DNA of 64,000 nt, from assembly GCA_011050615.1 (NCBI GenBank), contig DRFJ01000057.1:38862-102861 (forward strand), given 5' to 3'. The notes under the pieces were generated by a model, which was not told where the DNA came from, searched no databases, and saw nothing but the letters and a program-made list of their open reading frames with translations. The stretch is from Bacteroidota bacterium. GTDB lineage: Bacteria > Bacteroidota > Bacteroidia > Bacteroidales > VadinHA17. The translations under genes were made by a program, and so were the position numbers. Every line of letters starts with the position of its first letter. Position 1 is the stretch's first letter. Below are positions 26,400 through 36,350 of this stretch, one piece after another.

Positions 26400-28550
26400 T
26401 TAGTCATTTACAATTCTTAACTCCACCCTGCGATTCCGTTTCCTGTCATGCTCAAAGTAATTGGGTGCTATGGGTTTTGTTTCTCCATACCCGACTGCAT
26501 AAAGCCTGTTTGATCTTATACCCCTATTAATTAAGTAATTAACCATTGTATCAGCCCTTCTTTGGGAAACACCCAGGTTAGATTCATCTGCTCCGGAACT
26601 GTCTGTATGCACTCCAACTTCAAGTTTAATTTCAGGGTATCTGTTCATGAGGTTAACAACCTGGTCGAGCATGATTAAGGCATGGGATGTCAGTACATAT
26701 GTATTATTGAAACATCTGTCAGCTGAAGTGCTATATATCTTACGAAGATTATACAGGTCTTTCTCCGGGGGATCCGTTAACACTACAGCCTTTATTACAA
26801 CATCATCAAATCCCAGTTGGTGCATTTCCTTGTATGCAGGGTATGTAGCCATTAAATCCAACTGCCATTCCACAAAATAGCTGTATAATGTGGAATCGCT
26901 ATTTGCTACCTCATCAATCATATATTTTGAAGGCACATTTCTGATCACCCTGTTATTACTGATCCTGTTTTCAGAAGTTAACAACTCAACGCGAAATACA
27001 GCTCCCTGCCTGAGGTTTTCCTCAACCGAGAACACGGTTTCCAGTTTTGCCCCCGGGTAGCTCAAAACATCAACCAGAACAGATTCTGCCGAATTCAGCC
27101 TTTTCTCATATTCAATCTTTTGCTGTAAATTACTGAAGATCTTAACGTTTTTTGAAATACCGGTTCTCATAAGTTTACCCGTAGAATCTGATTTCAATTC
27201 AAGCCCCAGGTTTACTTCGTACTCCCCGCTTTTTGGATATACATGGTTTGTATTGAAACCAAGGTCTTTAGTCCCGTCACCAAAATCCCATGCATAGTTT
27301 AGAATTTCATAACCAGGGAGGTATGATTCTAGTCCGCTGAATTGCAGTATTTCTCCGGTCATCCCACAATCAGGTGAATCGATGTACGGTTGTTCAAAAT
27401 TTTTCAGATGTATTATGTTTCTTAATTTGTGGCAAACAAGTCTCCCGCTTTCCTTTTCCACTATATCAAGCCTCACTTCATAGTCTCCAGGGCCGGGAAA
27501 ACAATGTATTATCCTTGATCCGGTTTCCGACTTACCGTCACTGAAAGCCCAGACATACTTCAGGGCATTTGTATCAATAACAACAGAACCCGAATCTTCG
27601 AATACAAAACAATATTGATTTTCCTTCTGGATACTCCTGTGGAACACCTGTGGTATGAGAGTATAAAAATGATATATATCAACTGTTCCGTCCCTGTTTG
27701 AAGAAAAATAACCTTCCTTCATCAGGGGATCGGCAATTATTCCAAAGTCATCATAAGCTGAGTTTACAGGTGAATCTATATGAATCGGGCTTATCCATTC
27801 ATCTCCTGACAAACGTGTAAAGAAAATATCCTTGGCACCCAGACCGCCGTGACCGTCAGATGAGAAGAATAATTCTCCGGCCTGGTTTACAAATGGATAG
27901 GCTTCATTCCCTTCTGTGTTAATAACAGGCCCCAGGTTAACGGGATTGCTCCAGTAATTACCTTTCCAGTCAGATACATATAAATCCAGACCTCCGTGAC
28001 CATCAGGATTATCCGAGGCAAAATATAGTTTTTTACCATCAGGCGACAGGTATGGAGAGGTAAGATTATACCATTCATTATTAATTCTCATTGCCCTGAC
28101 ATTATCCCACTCGTTATTTTTCAGGGTGGAATAAAAAATTCCCAGCTTATTCCTGGCAGGTGCATTATTTTTTAATGTTCTGTCTACATAGAGGTTCCTG
28201 GAAAAATAGATTGTATCAAAACCACTGCTGAAGGCGCATGGTCCGTCATTATAGCGTGTCTTAATTTCTTTGGAGAATAATTCTGGCTTAAGCCAGTTTC
28301 CCTCAAAATCCTTTTCAGTATAAAAAATATTGAATACCCCCCTGTTCGATGAGTTGCTGTAATTAAAAAGCGGGTTTGCACTAATATTGGCTGAGAATAC
28401 CAGTCCTTCCCTGTAAAATACCGGGCAATACTCATCATATTTGTCCGAACTGAAAGAAGTTTTTTCAATGATATACGTTTCTTCCTGTCCAAAAATATGA
28501 GGATGAATCAATATATATAGCAGAATGCCTATTACTATTCTTTTATTCAT
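26400..28550 (-). CDS. OmpA-family protein with PD40 and PKD domains, T9SS partner
   Basis: 716 residues with a signal peptide at 1-21. Order: PD40/WD40-like beta-propeller blades (about 30-300, e.g. LTSPYLSPDGKKLYFASD), PKD-like domains (about 310-470, e.g. YAWDFGDGTKDLG), a linker, and a C-terminal OmpA domain (about 610-716) with HTDSSGADESNLGVSQRRAD. OmpA domains bind peptidoglycan; PD40+OmpA proteins (PorE-like) anchor type IX secretion parts to the wall. It is third in the minus-strand operon, 57 bp below the PorP-like gene and downstream of the large adhesin, an arrangement typical of SprB-like adhesins with their own outer-membrane partners. Function as an adhesin anchor is inferred from this context. 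Confidence 0.88.
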   Translation of the reverse strand: MNKRIVIGILLYILIHPHIFGQEETYIIEKTSFSSDKYDEYCPVFYREGLVFSANISANPLFNYSNSSNRGVFNIFYTEKDFEGNWLKPELFSKEIKTRYNDGPCAFSSGFDTIYFSRNLYVDRTLKNNAPARNKLGIFYSTLKNNEWDNVRAMRINNEWYNLTSPYLSPDGKKLYFASDNPDGHGGLDLYVSDWKGNYWSNPVNLGPVINTEGNEAYPFVNQAGELFFSSDGHGGLGAKDIFFTRLSGDEWISPIHIDSPVNSAYDDFGIIADPLMKEGYFSSNRDGTVDIYHFYTLIPQVFHRSIQKENQYCFVFEDSGSVVIDTNALKYVWAFSDGKSETGSRIIHCFPGPGDYEVRLDIVEKESGRLVCHKLRNIIHLKNFEQPYIDSPDCGMTGEILQFSGLESYLPGYEILNYAWDFGDGTKDLGFNTNHVYPKSGEYEVNLGLELKSDSTGKLMRTGISKNVKIFSNLQQKIEYEKRLNSAESVLVDVLSYPGAKLETVFSVEENLRQGAVFRVELLTSENRISNNRVIRNVPSKYMIDEVANSDSTLYSYFVEWQLDLMATYPAYKEMHQLGFDDVVIKAVVLTDPPEKDLYNLRKIYSTSADRCFNNTYVLTSHALIMLDQVVNLMNRYPEIKLEVGVHTDSSGADESNLGVSQRRADTMVNYLINRGIRSNRLYAVGYGETKPIAPNYFEHDRKRNRRVELRIVND

Positions 28551-28607
28551 AATTTTCCTTATGGTTCGGTCTTTATGCAGTATTCAAAGCTCTCAAATTT
28601 ATTAAAT

Positions 28608-29537
28608 TCAAAAGTTTAACGGATTTACAGCCTCAATGCTGTATTTAAATACATATCTTAACATTACCTCATGCGATCCGTTGCTGTATTTCCCGAGCTG
28701 GCTTGTCTCAAAATTATAAGAGTAAGCTATTCTTAACTGTTCATTTGGTGCAAACTGAAACATTGTTGCAAAGTTACGTTTGTTCCTGTACGAAGCCCCA
28801 AGCCAGAATCTATCGAATAAACACAGGTGAGTATTGACATCAAGCTGGAACTTTAAAGGAGATGGTATTGAGTTATACCTCAGGAGTACTGAGGGGAAAA
28901 CTTTCACATTGTTACCGGCATCAAAAATATAGCCTGTATTCAGCAGATAGCTGTAACTGCTTGTCTTATTATCCAGTATATACTTGTTTTTTGCAAGGTC
29001 AAAACTATAATTTAACAGTCTGGGTATTGAAAAACCCACAAAGTAATTATTATAGGAATAATGAGTTCCGAAACTGAAGTTAGGTACGGCAAATGTCCGG
29101 GTATCAACCAAATGTATCTCATCACCGGGATCAAGGACTATCAGATCTGAGAATGCTGTATTTGTAAGAGTTATGCCTGCTCCGAGACCAAAAGATAGTA
29201 TCCCTTTTTCCGTTTGCATCCTGTATGCATAACTTGTAGTAAACTGATTTTCGCGGGTCACGCCTATTTTATCGCTTACAATCATAAGGCCGAGACCAAT
29301 CTTTTGATCTGCGAAAGGTGCATCTGCGCTGATGGCTATTGTAGACGGGGACCCGTCAATCCCAATCCATTGCTTTCCATAAAATGTAAACAGGTTAAGT
29401 GCGCCCCTTCCTCCTGCAAACGCCGGATTTATTGATACTGGGTTCAGCACATACTGGTTATTTATCGGATCAGCTTGTCCGGCGGCAATACCGCTTAACA
29501 CCAGTAAAAGAGAAAATGTTATAAGTACTTTTTTCAT
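28608..29537 (-). CDS. PorP/SprF-family type IX secretion outer-membrane protein
   Basis: 309 residues with a signal peptide (cleaved near GIAAGQA). Mature N-terminus begins DPINNQYVLNPVSINPAFAGG, the PorP/SprF hallmark (xxxQYxxNxxxxNPAxAG), followed by about 12-14 amphipathic beta strands with aromatic girdle residues, ending in a typical C-terminal strand. SprF-like proteins are needed for surface delivery of their cognate adhesin. It follows the adhesin gene after a single base pair (stop at 29539, start at 29537), so they are almost certainly co-transcribed and functionally paired. Confidence 0.93.
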   Translation of the reverse strand: MKKVLITFSLLLVLSGIAAGQADPINNQYVLNPVSINPAFAGGRGALNLFTFYGKQWIGIDGSPSTIAISADAPFADQKIGLGLMIVSDKIGVTRENQFTTSYAYRMQTEKGILSFGLGAGITLTNTAFSDLIVLDPGDEIHLVDTRTFAVPNFSFGTHYSYNNYFVGFSIPRLLNYSFDLAKNKYILDNKTSSYSYLLNTGYIFDAGNNVKVFPSVLLRYNSIPSPLKFQLDVNTHLCLFDRFWLGASYRNKRNFATMFQFAPNEQLRIAYSYNFETSQLGKYSNGSHEVMLRYVFKYSIEAVNPLNF

Positions 29538-29538
29538 G

Positions 29539-32500
29539 TTATCTCTGTATTACAATGTATCCACTGTATGGTTGTCCATTGGTTGGCCTGATAGTGTAGA
29601 AGTAAGTGCCATCAGGAAGCTGATTGCCTTTCTGATCCACTCCATCCCACCTGTTATCGTAATTGCCGTTTTCATACACCAGTGCCCCTCTCCTGTCAAA
29701 TATTACCAACTCAGTTCTGCCAAGTGTTTCAATACCACGCAAAACAAAATAGTCGTTTTTACCATCAAGGTTTGGTGTAATAAGAGTAGGTATGATAAAA
29801 TCATTGACTGTTATAACCAGGTAATCTATAGAGCTCGGGCAGACTTCATTTGTGACAGTCCACAAAAGAATATTTTCATGCAGTGAAAGCTCACTTACTG
29901 TTGTTACCGGCAGGGTATCATTGGCAATTATACCCGAGCCTTCAATCACTTCCCATGTTCCTTTCTCATTAATTTCAAGGTCAGCGTTAAGCTGTGTTTC
30001 AAACACGTAGTCAAGTTCCTGGTCGGGTCCGGCATATGCCACAGGTGGTTCAAGCACCTCAACTTCAACCTCATCCTCATTTACACAGCCATACTGATCG
30101 GTGAGTAAAAGCCTGAATATTGTTGATATATCAGGGAATGCACGGGGTGATTGAATATTTGCAGAGTCAAGCAAGGCAGCCGGCTCCCAGGTAAATGTTC
30201 CCATTCCTTCACCCTGTAAACGAACTGTATCACCAAGGCAAATAACAGTATCCCTTCCGGCTGATACCTCGGGTAAATCATGGAAGGTAACCTGTATCAG
30301 GTCGCTCGACTGACATACGGCATTCACTTCAGTCCATGCAAATTGATAGGTACCAAAGGCATCCACGGTCACGACAGCATCCGGATCAGATGCAGCAGGA
30401 TAAAATGAAGCATTCCCCGGGCCGGTATGCAATGACCATAAACCTCCGCTATTAATTGGTATTGCATGAAGCTTAAAGTCCAGATCACACTCTTCTCCAC
30501 CCAGACCTGCATTGGCGGACGGAATTTCGAAAAACCTGACTTCAATAGATTCATTATCTGAACATGGTCCGTTTACTTCTGTCCAGGTAAATTCATATGT
30601 ACCATATGCATCAACCAGTACTGCTGCATCTGGCCGGTTTGGATCCGGACTAAAGGTCGCACTTCCGGGTCCTGATGCCAGCGTCCACGTACCTGTACCC
30701 CGGCTGGGTACAGCATTGAGGTTATATGCCAGGCCACAATTATTGCCTCCCGACCCGGGATTGGCAACAGGCGGCTGATAAAAAGTTACCTCAATAGTCG
30801 ATGATTCAATACAGGGGCCATTTTGCACCGTCCATGTAAACTCTTTTGTTCCATATTCAGATACCTCAACAAGAGCACCCGGTGTATTTTCATTGGGACT
30901 GAAGCTTGCCGTGCCCGTTCCCGATGTCATGGACCAGGTGCCGGTCCCGATATCGGGTACGGCATTAAGGTTAAAGGTCCTGTTACATACTTCACCACCT
31001 AAACCAGGATTAGCAACCGGTACCTCAAAGAAAGCAACTTCGATTGTTGCAACATCGCTGCAGCTTCCATTTACTTCGGTCCAGGAGAATTCCTTAAGAC
31101 CGTAGTCGGTAACTGTAACTATTGCATTAGGATCATTTGCATCTGGATAAAAGGATGCTGAGCCTGTGCCAGATGTCATTGTCCAGGTACCGGTGCTAAT
31201 ATCTGGTATTGCATTAAGTTCAAAATGTACATCACATGCTTCACCTCCCGTTCCTGCATTTGCAACTGGTATCTCATCAACTGTAACCACAGCGCTGCCT
31301 TCCTGAACCTGTATGCATTCTGCCACACCAGCATCCTGCACGCTAAGCAGATCATATCTAAATACACCTGCTGTCTCGGTTGGTACTGTTATGATAACAC
31401 TGTTACCTGATACTGTTGTAATTGTCAGGGGGTCTCCTCCGTTTATGGTATATGTAAAAGTATATGGTTCTGTTCCTCCTGATCCGGTAAAGGTAATTTC
31501 CGGGGCAGGGTCGTTCCTGCATACAGATATCGTACCTTCTATTGTTGCTTCAGGTAGTTGATGTACAGTAACTACCGCATTTCCCGTTTGGGCCTGTACA
31601 CAGGAATTAATACTGCCTTCCCTGACACTTAATAGCTCATAAATATACTCACCTGCATTCCATGTAGGTACAGGAACAGTTACGCTGTTGCCGGAGGTTG
31701 TTGTCACTGTCTGTTCACTACCCCCGTTTACTGCATAGGTAAATGTAAAGGGCGGTGTTCCTGTCAGACCGGTGAAAGTAATTTCCGGTGAGGGATCATT
31801 TTCGCAAACATCCGTTGTTCCGCTGATTGTTGCTATAGGCAGCTCATGAATTGTAATATAATCAAGCTTGATTTCAACATCTGAAGCCCCGTCTGTTATG
31901 GTTAAGCTGACTGTACTGGTCCCTGATCCGGTATAGGTAACGGTATGAGGTCCCATACCTGTTGCTGTGGAAGGTGAAGATCCGGCACCAAAGTCCCAGC
32001 TATATTCTGTTGAACCGGATGTGCCTGTAGACATATCAGTAAAGGTTACACTAGAGCCACTGCATACACTTGTATTATCTGCGGAAAAATTAGCATTCAA
32101 CTCGCATCCCTTGAGATTTATTGCAAGATCAACCCTTGCCCCTGTACAACCGTTGGCATTTGTTTCCACCACACTTATATACCCATTGTTTGTGCTAAAA
32201 TCAACGCTAATGGTATTATTATCAGGCCCATTCGCCCCTGACGTTATTACTGCTCCTTCAGGTACTGTCCAGCTATATGTTGATCCGGGAGTTAAAGTTA
32301 CACTATAGGTCTCTCCGGTTGCCTGACAAACAGGCGCAGGATTCCCTGTGATGGCTGATGTAAGAGGCAGATCGTTTACAGTTATTATCGCACTGCCTGA
32401 CTGTTCCTGTTCACAGGCAGTACTGCTATTATCCCTAACACTGACAAGATCATATACAAAGGTCCCTGCATTGCCTGTTGGTGCAGGTACCGTGACACTG

Positions 32501-34878
32501 TTCCCGTTTATCGTTGAAACCATCTGTTCACTTCCGCCATTTACCGAATACGTGAAAGTATAGGGTGGTGTTCCTGAGTCCCCGCTGAATGTTACCAGCG
32601 GAGGATCGTCATTCCTGCATACTGTTGTTGTTCCACTTATGGTTGCCGTGGGAAGTGGATTTACTATAAGGGTGGCAGTTCCTGTCTGAACCTGTGAACA
32701 TACCGAGAAACTACCATCTTCAACGCTCACCAGTTCATATGTAAATGTTCCGGCTGTTCCAGTCGCTACGGGTACCGTGACGCTGCTGCCGGAGGAAGTT
32801 GTAACTGCTTGTTCAGCACCTCCGTTTACTGTATAGGTAAAAGTATAGGGTTCACTTCCGTTTGACCCTGTAAATGTAATCAAAGGCGATTCGTCATTCT
32901 GGCAAACGACTGCTGAACCACTGATACTTGCCAGGGGCAGGGGATTTACAGTTACTGTTGCACTGCCCCCTACATCTCGTGAGCAATTCGCAGAGCTGGA
33001 ATCTTCAACTTTCAGCAGGGTATAGGTGAATGAACCAACTGTCTCGGTTGATACCGGCAAAGATACACTGTTGCCTGATGTTGTTACAACAACATAGCCC
33101 GGCCCGCTATTTATTGCATAGGTAAACTCATATGGAGGTGTACCGTTGGAACCGGTAAAGGTTATCTCCGGTGCAGGGTCATATTGGCAAACTTCTGTTG
33201 TCCCTGAAATGCTTGCATCAGGAGATGGGTAAACAGTTATTTCAGCTGATCCTGTCTGGGTTTGTTCGCATGCCGTGCTGCTGCCATCCCTCACACTTAC
33301 CAGTTCATATGTATATGTACCCGGCGTGCCTGTTGATACCGCCAAAGTGGCAATATTACTTGTCGGGGTAGTAGTTATACTTTGATTACTGCCTCCGTTT
33401 AAGGTATAAGTAAAAGTATAGGGCCGGATACCGTTGGCTCCAGTAAAAACCACACTTGGTGAAGATGAACCCTGGCACACTTCCGTGGTTCCTGAAATAG
33501 TGGCTGTCGGCATTGAGTTTACAACTACGGTTGCACTGCCACCCTGAGACTGCGAGCAGCCGGAAGCGCTTCCATCCCTTACGCTTATCAGCGCATAGGT
33601 AAATGATCCGGCATTATTTGTTGATACCGGTATGGTAATTGAACTGTTACTGCCAGTGGTTGACACTGTCTGACTGCTGCCACTGTTGACTGAATACGTA
33701 AAAGTATAGGGAGGGGTACCGTTCGCACCGGTGAAAGTGATACCGGGTGACGGGTCATACTGGCATACTGCAGTGCTGCCGCTGATGCTTGCTATCGGTA
33801 ATGGATTAACCGTAACCGTGGCACTACCCGTTTGTGTCTGTTCACACTCTGTACTGCTTGCATCCTTTACACTAACGAGGGAATAGGTATAGTTACCCAC
33901 ATTGCCGGTTGGAACAGATACAGTTACAGTATTGGTTCCTGTGGTAGTTACATATTGAATTGAACCACCGTTTATCCTGTATGCAAAGGTGTAAGGGGCT
34001 TTGCCTCCGGCTCCTGTAAATAAAATATCAGGTGAGGGGGCGTTTTTGCATACTGCAATTGTCCCGCTTATTGTTGCGGTAGGCAATGGATTTATAACTA
34101 CTTCAGCAGATGCGGAATTCTGACAACCATTAACATCTTCCACAGTAAGGGTATACTCTCCTGCCATGTCAGGAGTGGCTTTATCTGAGACAACCGGATT
34201 CTGAAGTGGAGATGAGAAACCATCGGGGCCGGTCCAGAAATATGATGCCATGCCATCAGGTCCTCCACTGAGTGAAAGTACATCACCTTCGCAAATCGGA
34301 CCGTTATTACCAGCTGTCGGGCTGGGAAGTAAATTCACCACTACTGTTGTTGATGCGCTATTAACACATCCATCACTATCAGTAACTTCGAGCGTATAAC
34401 TACCTGCCATGGAAATAGTTGCCGTAGGTGAAACAGTCGGACTCCGGAGAATTGATATGAAACTATCCGGCCCGGACCATTCGTAGGAGTCCATATTATC
34501 CGGACCACCCGTCAGGATCAGAGGCTCCCCAACACAAACAGGTCCGTTATCAGAAGCTGTTACTGCAGGCAGATCGACAAACTTTATTACCACATCATCC
34601 GAGCCTACACCGCTTACGGTCCAACGGAAAGTATAGGTACCATAGGCACCAACGGTAACGTCTGTTTTATAATCTGTGGCATCTTCAAACGCCACAGTTC
34701 CCGGAGGAGTACCCACCGTTGTCCATAGGCCCGGATTTGGAACAGGGTTACTGCCATCAAGGGTAGTGGTTAAACTACCGCAAACAACCTGATCATCACC
34801 GGCACTTACCTGGGAGAAGACCGGGGATACAAACAGAATGGAAATTAATAAGGTTAAAAGGAATTTTAGGTGCCCCAT
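29539..34878 (-). CDS. Giant repeat adhesin with gliding-motility-type (CHU_C) C-terminus
   Basis: 1779 residues. Signal peptide 1-22, then two 85-residue Ig-like modules, eight modules of about 95 residues that begin PLPTATISGTTxVC and end TGSAxVTV (six in a row, an atypical module and a PKD domain with YSWDFGAGSSPSTA, then two more), four modules of about 84 residues beginning PVANAGxGGExC, a DLPEVSAGRDTVICLGDTV module and a C-terminal region ending PTLITPNLDGKNDYFVLRG ... YSGYIVIQR, the T9SS type-B sorting domain. Paired cysteines within each repeat may form disulfides. It is secreted by type IX secretion and retained on the surface, as SprB-like adhesins are. First gene of its operon; the divergent promoter region is upstream. 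Confidence 0.92.
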   Translation of the reverse strand: MGHLKFLLTLLISILFVSPVFSQVSAGDDQVVCGSLTTTLDGSNPVPNPGLWTTVGTPPGTVAFEDATDYKTDVTVGAYGTYTFRWTVSGVGSDDVVIKFVDLPAVTASDNGPVCVGEPLILTGGPDNMDSYEWSGPDSFISILRSPTVSPTATISMAGSYTLEVTDSDGCVNSASTTVVVNLLPSPTAGNNGPICEGDVLSLSGGPDGMASYFWTGPDGFSSPLQNPVVSDKATPDMAGEYTLTVEDVNGCQNSASAEVVINPLPTATISGTIAVCKNAPSPDILFTGAGGKAPYTFAYRINGGSIQYVTTTGTNTVTVSVPTGNVGNYTYSLVSVKDASSTECEQTQTGSATVTVNPLPIASISGSTAVCQYDPSPGITFTGANGTPPYTFTYSVNSGSSQTVSTTGSNSSITIPVSTNNAGSFTYALISVRDGSASGCSQSQGGSATVVVNSMPTATISGTTEVCQGSSSPSVVFTGANGIRPYTFTYTLNGGSNQSITTTPTSNIATLAVSTGTPGTYTYELVSVRDGSSTACEQTQTGSAEITVYPSPDASISGTTEVCQYDPAPEITFTGSNGTPPYEFTYAINSGPGYVVVTTSGNSVSLPVSTETVGSFTYTLLKVEDSSSANCSRDVGGSATVTVNPLPLASISGSAVVCQNDESPLITFTGSNGSEPYTFTYTVNGGAEQAVTTSSGSSVTVPVATGTAGTFTYELVSVEDGSFSVCSQVQTGTATLIVNPLPTATISGTTTVCRNDDPPLVTFSGDSGTPPYTFTYSVNGGSEQMVSTINGNSVTVPAPTGNAGTFVYDLVSVRDNSSTACEQEQSGSAIITVNDLPLTSAITGNPAPVCQATGETYSVTLTPGSTYSWTVPEGAVITSGANGPDNNTISVDFSTNNGYISVVETNANGCTGARVDLAINLKGCELNANFSADNTSVCSGSSVTFTDMSTGTSGSTEYSWDFGAGSSPSTATGMGPHTVTYTGSGTSTVSLTITDGASDVEIKLDYITIHELPIATISGTTDVCENDPSPEITFTGLTGTPPFTFTYAVNGGSEQTVTTTSGNSVTVPVPTWNAGEYIYELLSVREGSINSCVQAQTGNAVVTVHQLPEATIEGTISVCRNDPAPEITFTGSGGTEPYTFTYTINGGDPLTITTVSGNSVIITVPTETAGVFRYDLLSVQDAGVAECIQVQEGSAVVTVDEIPVANAGTGGEACDVHFELNAIPDISTGTWTMTSGTGSASFYPDANDPNAIVTVTDYGLKEFSWTEVNGSCSDVATIEVAFFEVPVANPGLGGEVCNRTFNLNAVPDIGTGTWSMTSGTGTASFSPNENTPGALVEVSEYGTKEFTWTVQNGPCIESSTIEVTFYQPPVANPGSGGNNCGLAYNLNAVPSRGTGTWTLASGPGSATFSPDPNRPDAAVLVDAYGTYEFTWTEVNGPCSDNESIEVRFFEIPSANAGLGGEECDLDFKLHAIPINSGGLWSLHTGPGNASFYPAASDPDAVVTVDAFGTYQFAWTEVNAVCQSSDLIQVTFHDLPEVSAGRDTVICLGDTVRLQGEGMGTFTWEPAALLDSANIQSPRAFPDISTIFRLLLTDQYGCVNEDEVEVEVLEPPVAYAGPDQELDYVFETQLNADLEINEKGTWEVIEGSGIIANDTLPVTTVSELSLHENILLWTVTNEVCPSSIDYLVITVNDFIIPTLITPNLDGKNDYFVLRGIETLGRTELVIFDRRGALVYENGNYDNRWDGVDQKGNQLPDGTYFYTIRPTNGQPYSGYIVIQR
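30260..31275 (-). repeat. Four ~250-bp tandem repeats (second adhesin module type)
   Basis: Four copies of an 84-codon unit, each starting with a P-x-ANxGxGG-x-x-C segment and containing TGTWxxxSGxGxASF. Unit starts lie near 31268, 31022, 30775 and 30520. They follow the 95-codon repeats in the protein and differ clearly from them. Confidence 0.85.
31260..34089 (-). repeat. Tandem ~285-bp protein-coding repeats (adhesin Ig-like modules)
   Basis: Within the adhesin, about eight copies of a 95-codon unit. Six run contiguously from about 34089 down to about 32380; two more lie near 31275-31850 after a PKD module. Each unit opens with a PLP-x-A-x-ISGT segment and carries two or three Cys. DNA copies differ at many codons, so they are old repeats under protein-level selection, with possible recombination between copies. 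Confidence 0.85.
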
Positions 34879-35369
34879 GATGTGATTTTTTTTGAGATTA
34901 TCTTTAAGCCACTCATAAAATTACGAAATAAAAATAATACCTGAAGGTATGCTTACGCCTCGTCAATCACATTGAACATCGACTGACAAAGCAGGAAATT
35001 TTTCTGTATTTCAAAATTGCCGGGATGTAAAACCGATTCTTGAAATTGATCTTTGATTCCGAAGAATAGCAATCCAACAATTGGATTTTACAGACTCAGC
35101 ATATGTTGAATACATACCAAATGTATGAAAATAAATTGCAGCCTGTAAATTAATTTGACAAACAGCTCCATTTTATGGATAAGTGTTCAGAAATGTTAAA
35201 TAAGCAGTATTTTCAAGCCTCCGATAACAAGGATTTTTCTTCCCTGAGACATTATAAATATAAATATTTTTAATAAAAAATACAGGCCTGATAAGGCTAT
35301 TTTACTTTAATTTATAGAAGATTATCCAAATTTTTATAACTTGGGAGTCTGCTTTTTTAAATATTAAAT
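34879..35369. promoter_or_regulatory. Divergent intergenic region with three palindromes
   Basis: This 491-bp AT-rich spacer separates the two divergently transcribed type IX modules and contains no gene I can support. Palindromes: ATACCTGAAGGTAT at 34937-34950, AATCCAACAATTGGATT at 35071-35087 and ATACAT/ATGTAT around 35110-35128. Shared regulation of both operons from this spacer is inference; no clear TAnnTTTG -7 box could be fixed on either strand. Confidence 0.45.
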
Positions 35370-36332
35370 ATGATCTTTCCCAAGCCTCTCAGGAGAATTT
35401 GCATTGTGATCTTAATCGTAAGCCCCCTGGCGTTACATGGCCAGGATCCACTCTTAAACACTGCCGGGACCTGGACTTATAATCCTTCCTGGTATAACCC
35501 TGCAATTACAGGTTCAAAAGACTTCAATTCCATTAACTTCACTTATGCCACGGGGGAAGATTATTATTCAATGATCCTGAACGGGGATACCCGACTTGTA
35601 AAAAAAATAAAAGGCTACTATAATATCCCCGATCACTACAGTTACAGGAACATAGGGATAGGTTACTACTTATTCAACAGGTCTTCAGAAGATATCAGTA
35701 CAACAGGTTTTAAAGCCAGCGGATCCTACCACATAAAACTTGATGAAAATTCAATGTCATTCTTATCAATCGGACTCTCCTTGCAGGCTACCATGAATAA
35801 GTTTTCTTATGTGCCAGATATGGAGTCCCCTGACAGCACGATACTTAAGACAAGCTACGATCCAAATGTTGACTTCGGCCTCTATTATTACAGTCCCTCT
35901 TTCTATGCCGGCATATCGGCAACCGGGATACTTGAAGGGTTCTTGCCGGATGACAGTATATATTATGGTCATGAAGAAAGACATTATCATTTCCTCACAG
36001 GTTATAAATTCGTTTTATTCCGGCCACTTAACTTATTGATTGAACCCTCGGTTATTTTCAGTGTCTCTGATACCACTTTCAATAATTTTCTGAAGCGTAT
36101 CCACCCGATGCTAAAGATATATATTGATAATTTCTGCCTTGGTACCTATTATTATGACAGGGACAGAATTTCATTATTTTTCAGATATAATTATCCTGGT
36201 TTTTATATTGGCGGATTCTTAGCCGTATCACGGAAATCCCCCTATTATAAGAGTGTACCTTCGATTGAATTATCTGCAGGAATTAATTTATCCTACAATA
36301 AATCAAGGCAATATAAACGTTTTCACTGGTAG
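35370..36332 (+). CDS. Second PorP/SprF-family type IX secretion membrane protein
   Basis: 320 residues. Signal peptide 1-24 (ends ALHGQ), then DPLLNTAGTWTYNPSWYNPAITGS in which YNPSWYNPAITG is the PorP/SprF-type N-terminal motif, more diverged than in the copy at 28608. About 12 amphipathic strands follow (e.g. SFYAGISATGILEGF, NLLIEPSVIFSVSD), ending near SYNKSRQYKRFHW, which lacks the classic aromatic C-terminal residue pattern but still ends in Trp. It is the first gene of a two-gene plus-strand unit with the PD40/SPOR gene 18 bp below. As no adhesin lies with it on this strand, it may serve the divergent adhesin or another cargo. Confidence 0.86.
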   Translation: MIFPKPLRRICIVILIVSPLALHGQDPLLNTAGTWTYNPSWYNPAITGSKDFNSINFTYATGEDYYSMILNGDTRLVKKIKGYYNIPDHYSYRNIGIGYYLFNRSSEDISTTGFKASGSYHIKLDENSMSFLSIGLSLQATMNKFSYVPDMESPDSTILKTSYDPNVDFGLYYYSPSFYAGISATGILEGFLPDDSIYYGHEERHYHFLTGYKFVLFRPLNLLIEPSVIFSVSDTTFNNFLKRIHPMLKIYIDNFCLGTYYYDRDRISLFFRYNYPGFYIGGFLAVSRKSPYYKSVPSIELSAGINLSYNKSRQYKRFHW

Positions 36333-36350
36333 AAAAGAAAATTATTAAGA

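Noticed and set aside
30512..34300. Many plus- and minus-strand ORFs inside the adhesin
   Set aside because: They are frame shadows of the repeat gene, rich in Pro/Leu/Ser and without starts or motifs.
29539..34878. Regular repeats that could pass for a CRISPR array
   Set aside because: Units are 250-285 bp, coding in one frame with conserved protein motifs; there are no short direct repeats with unique spacers and no cas genes.
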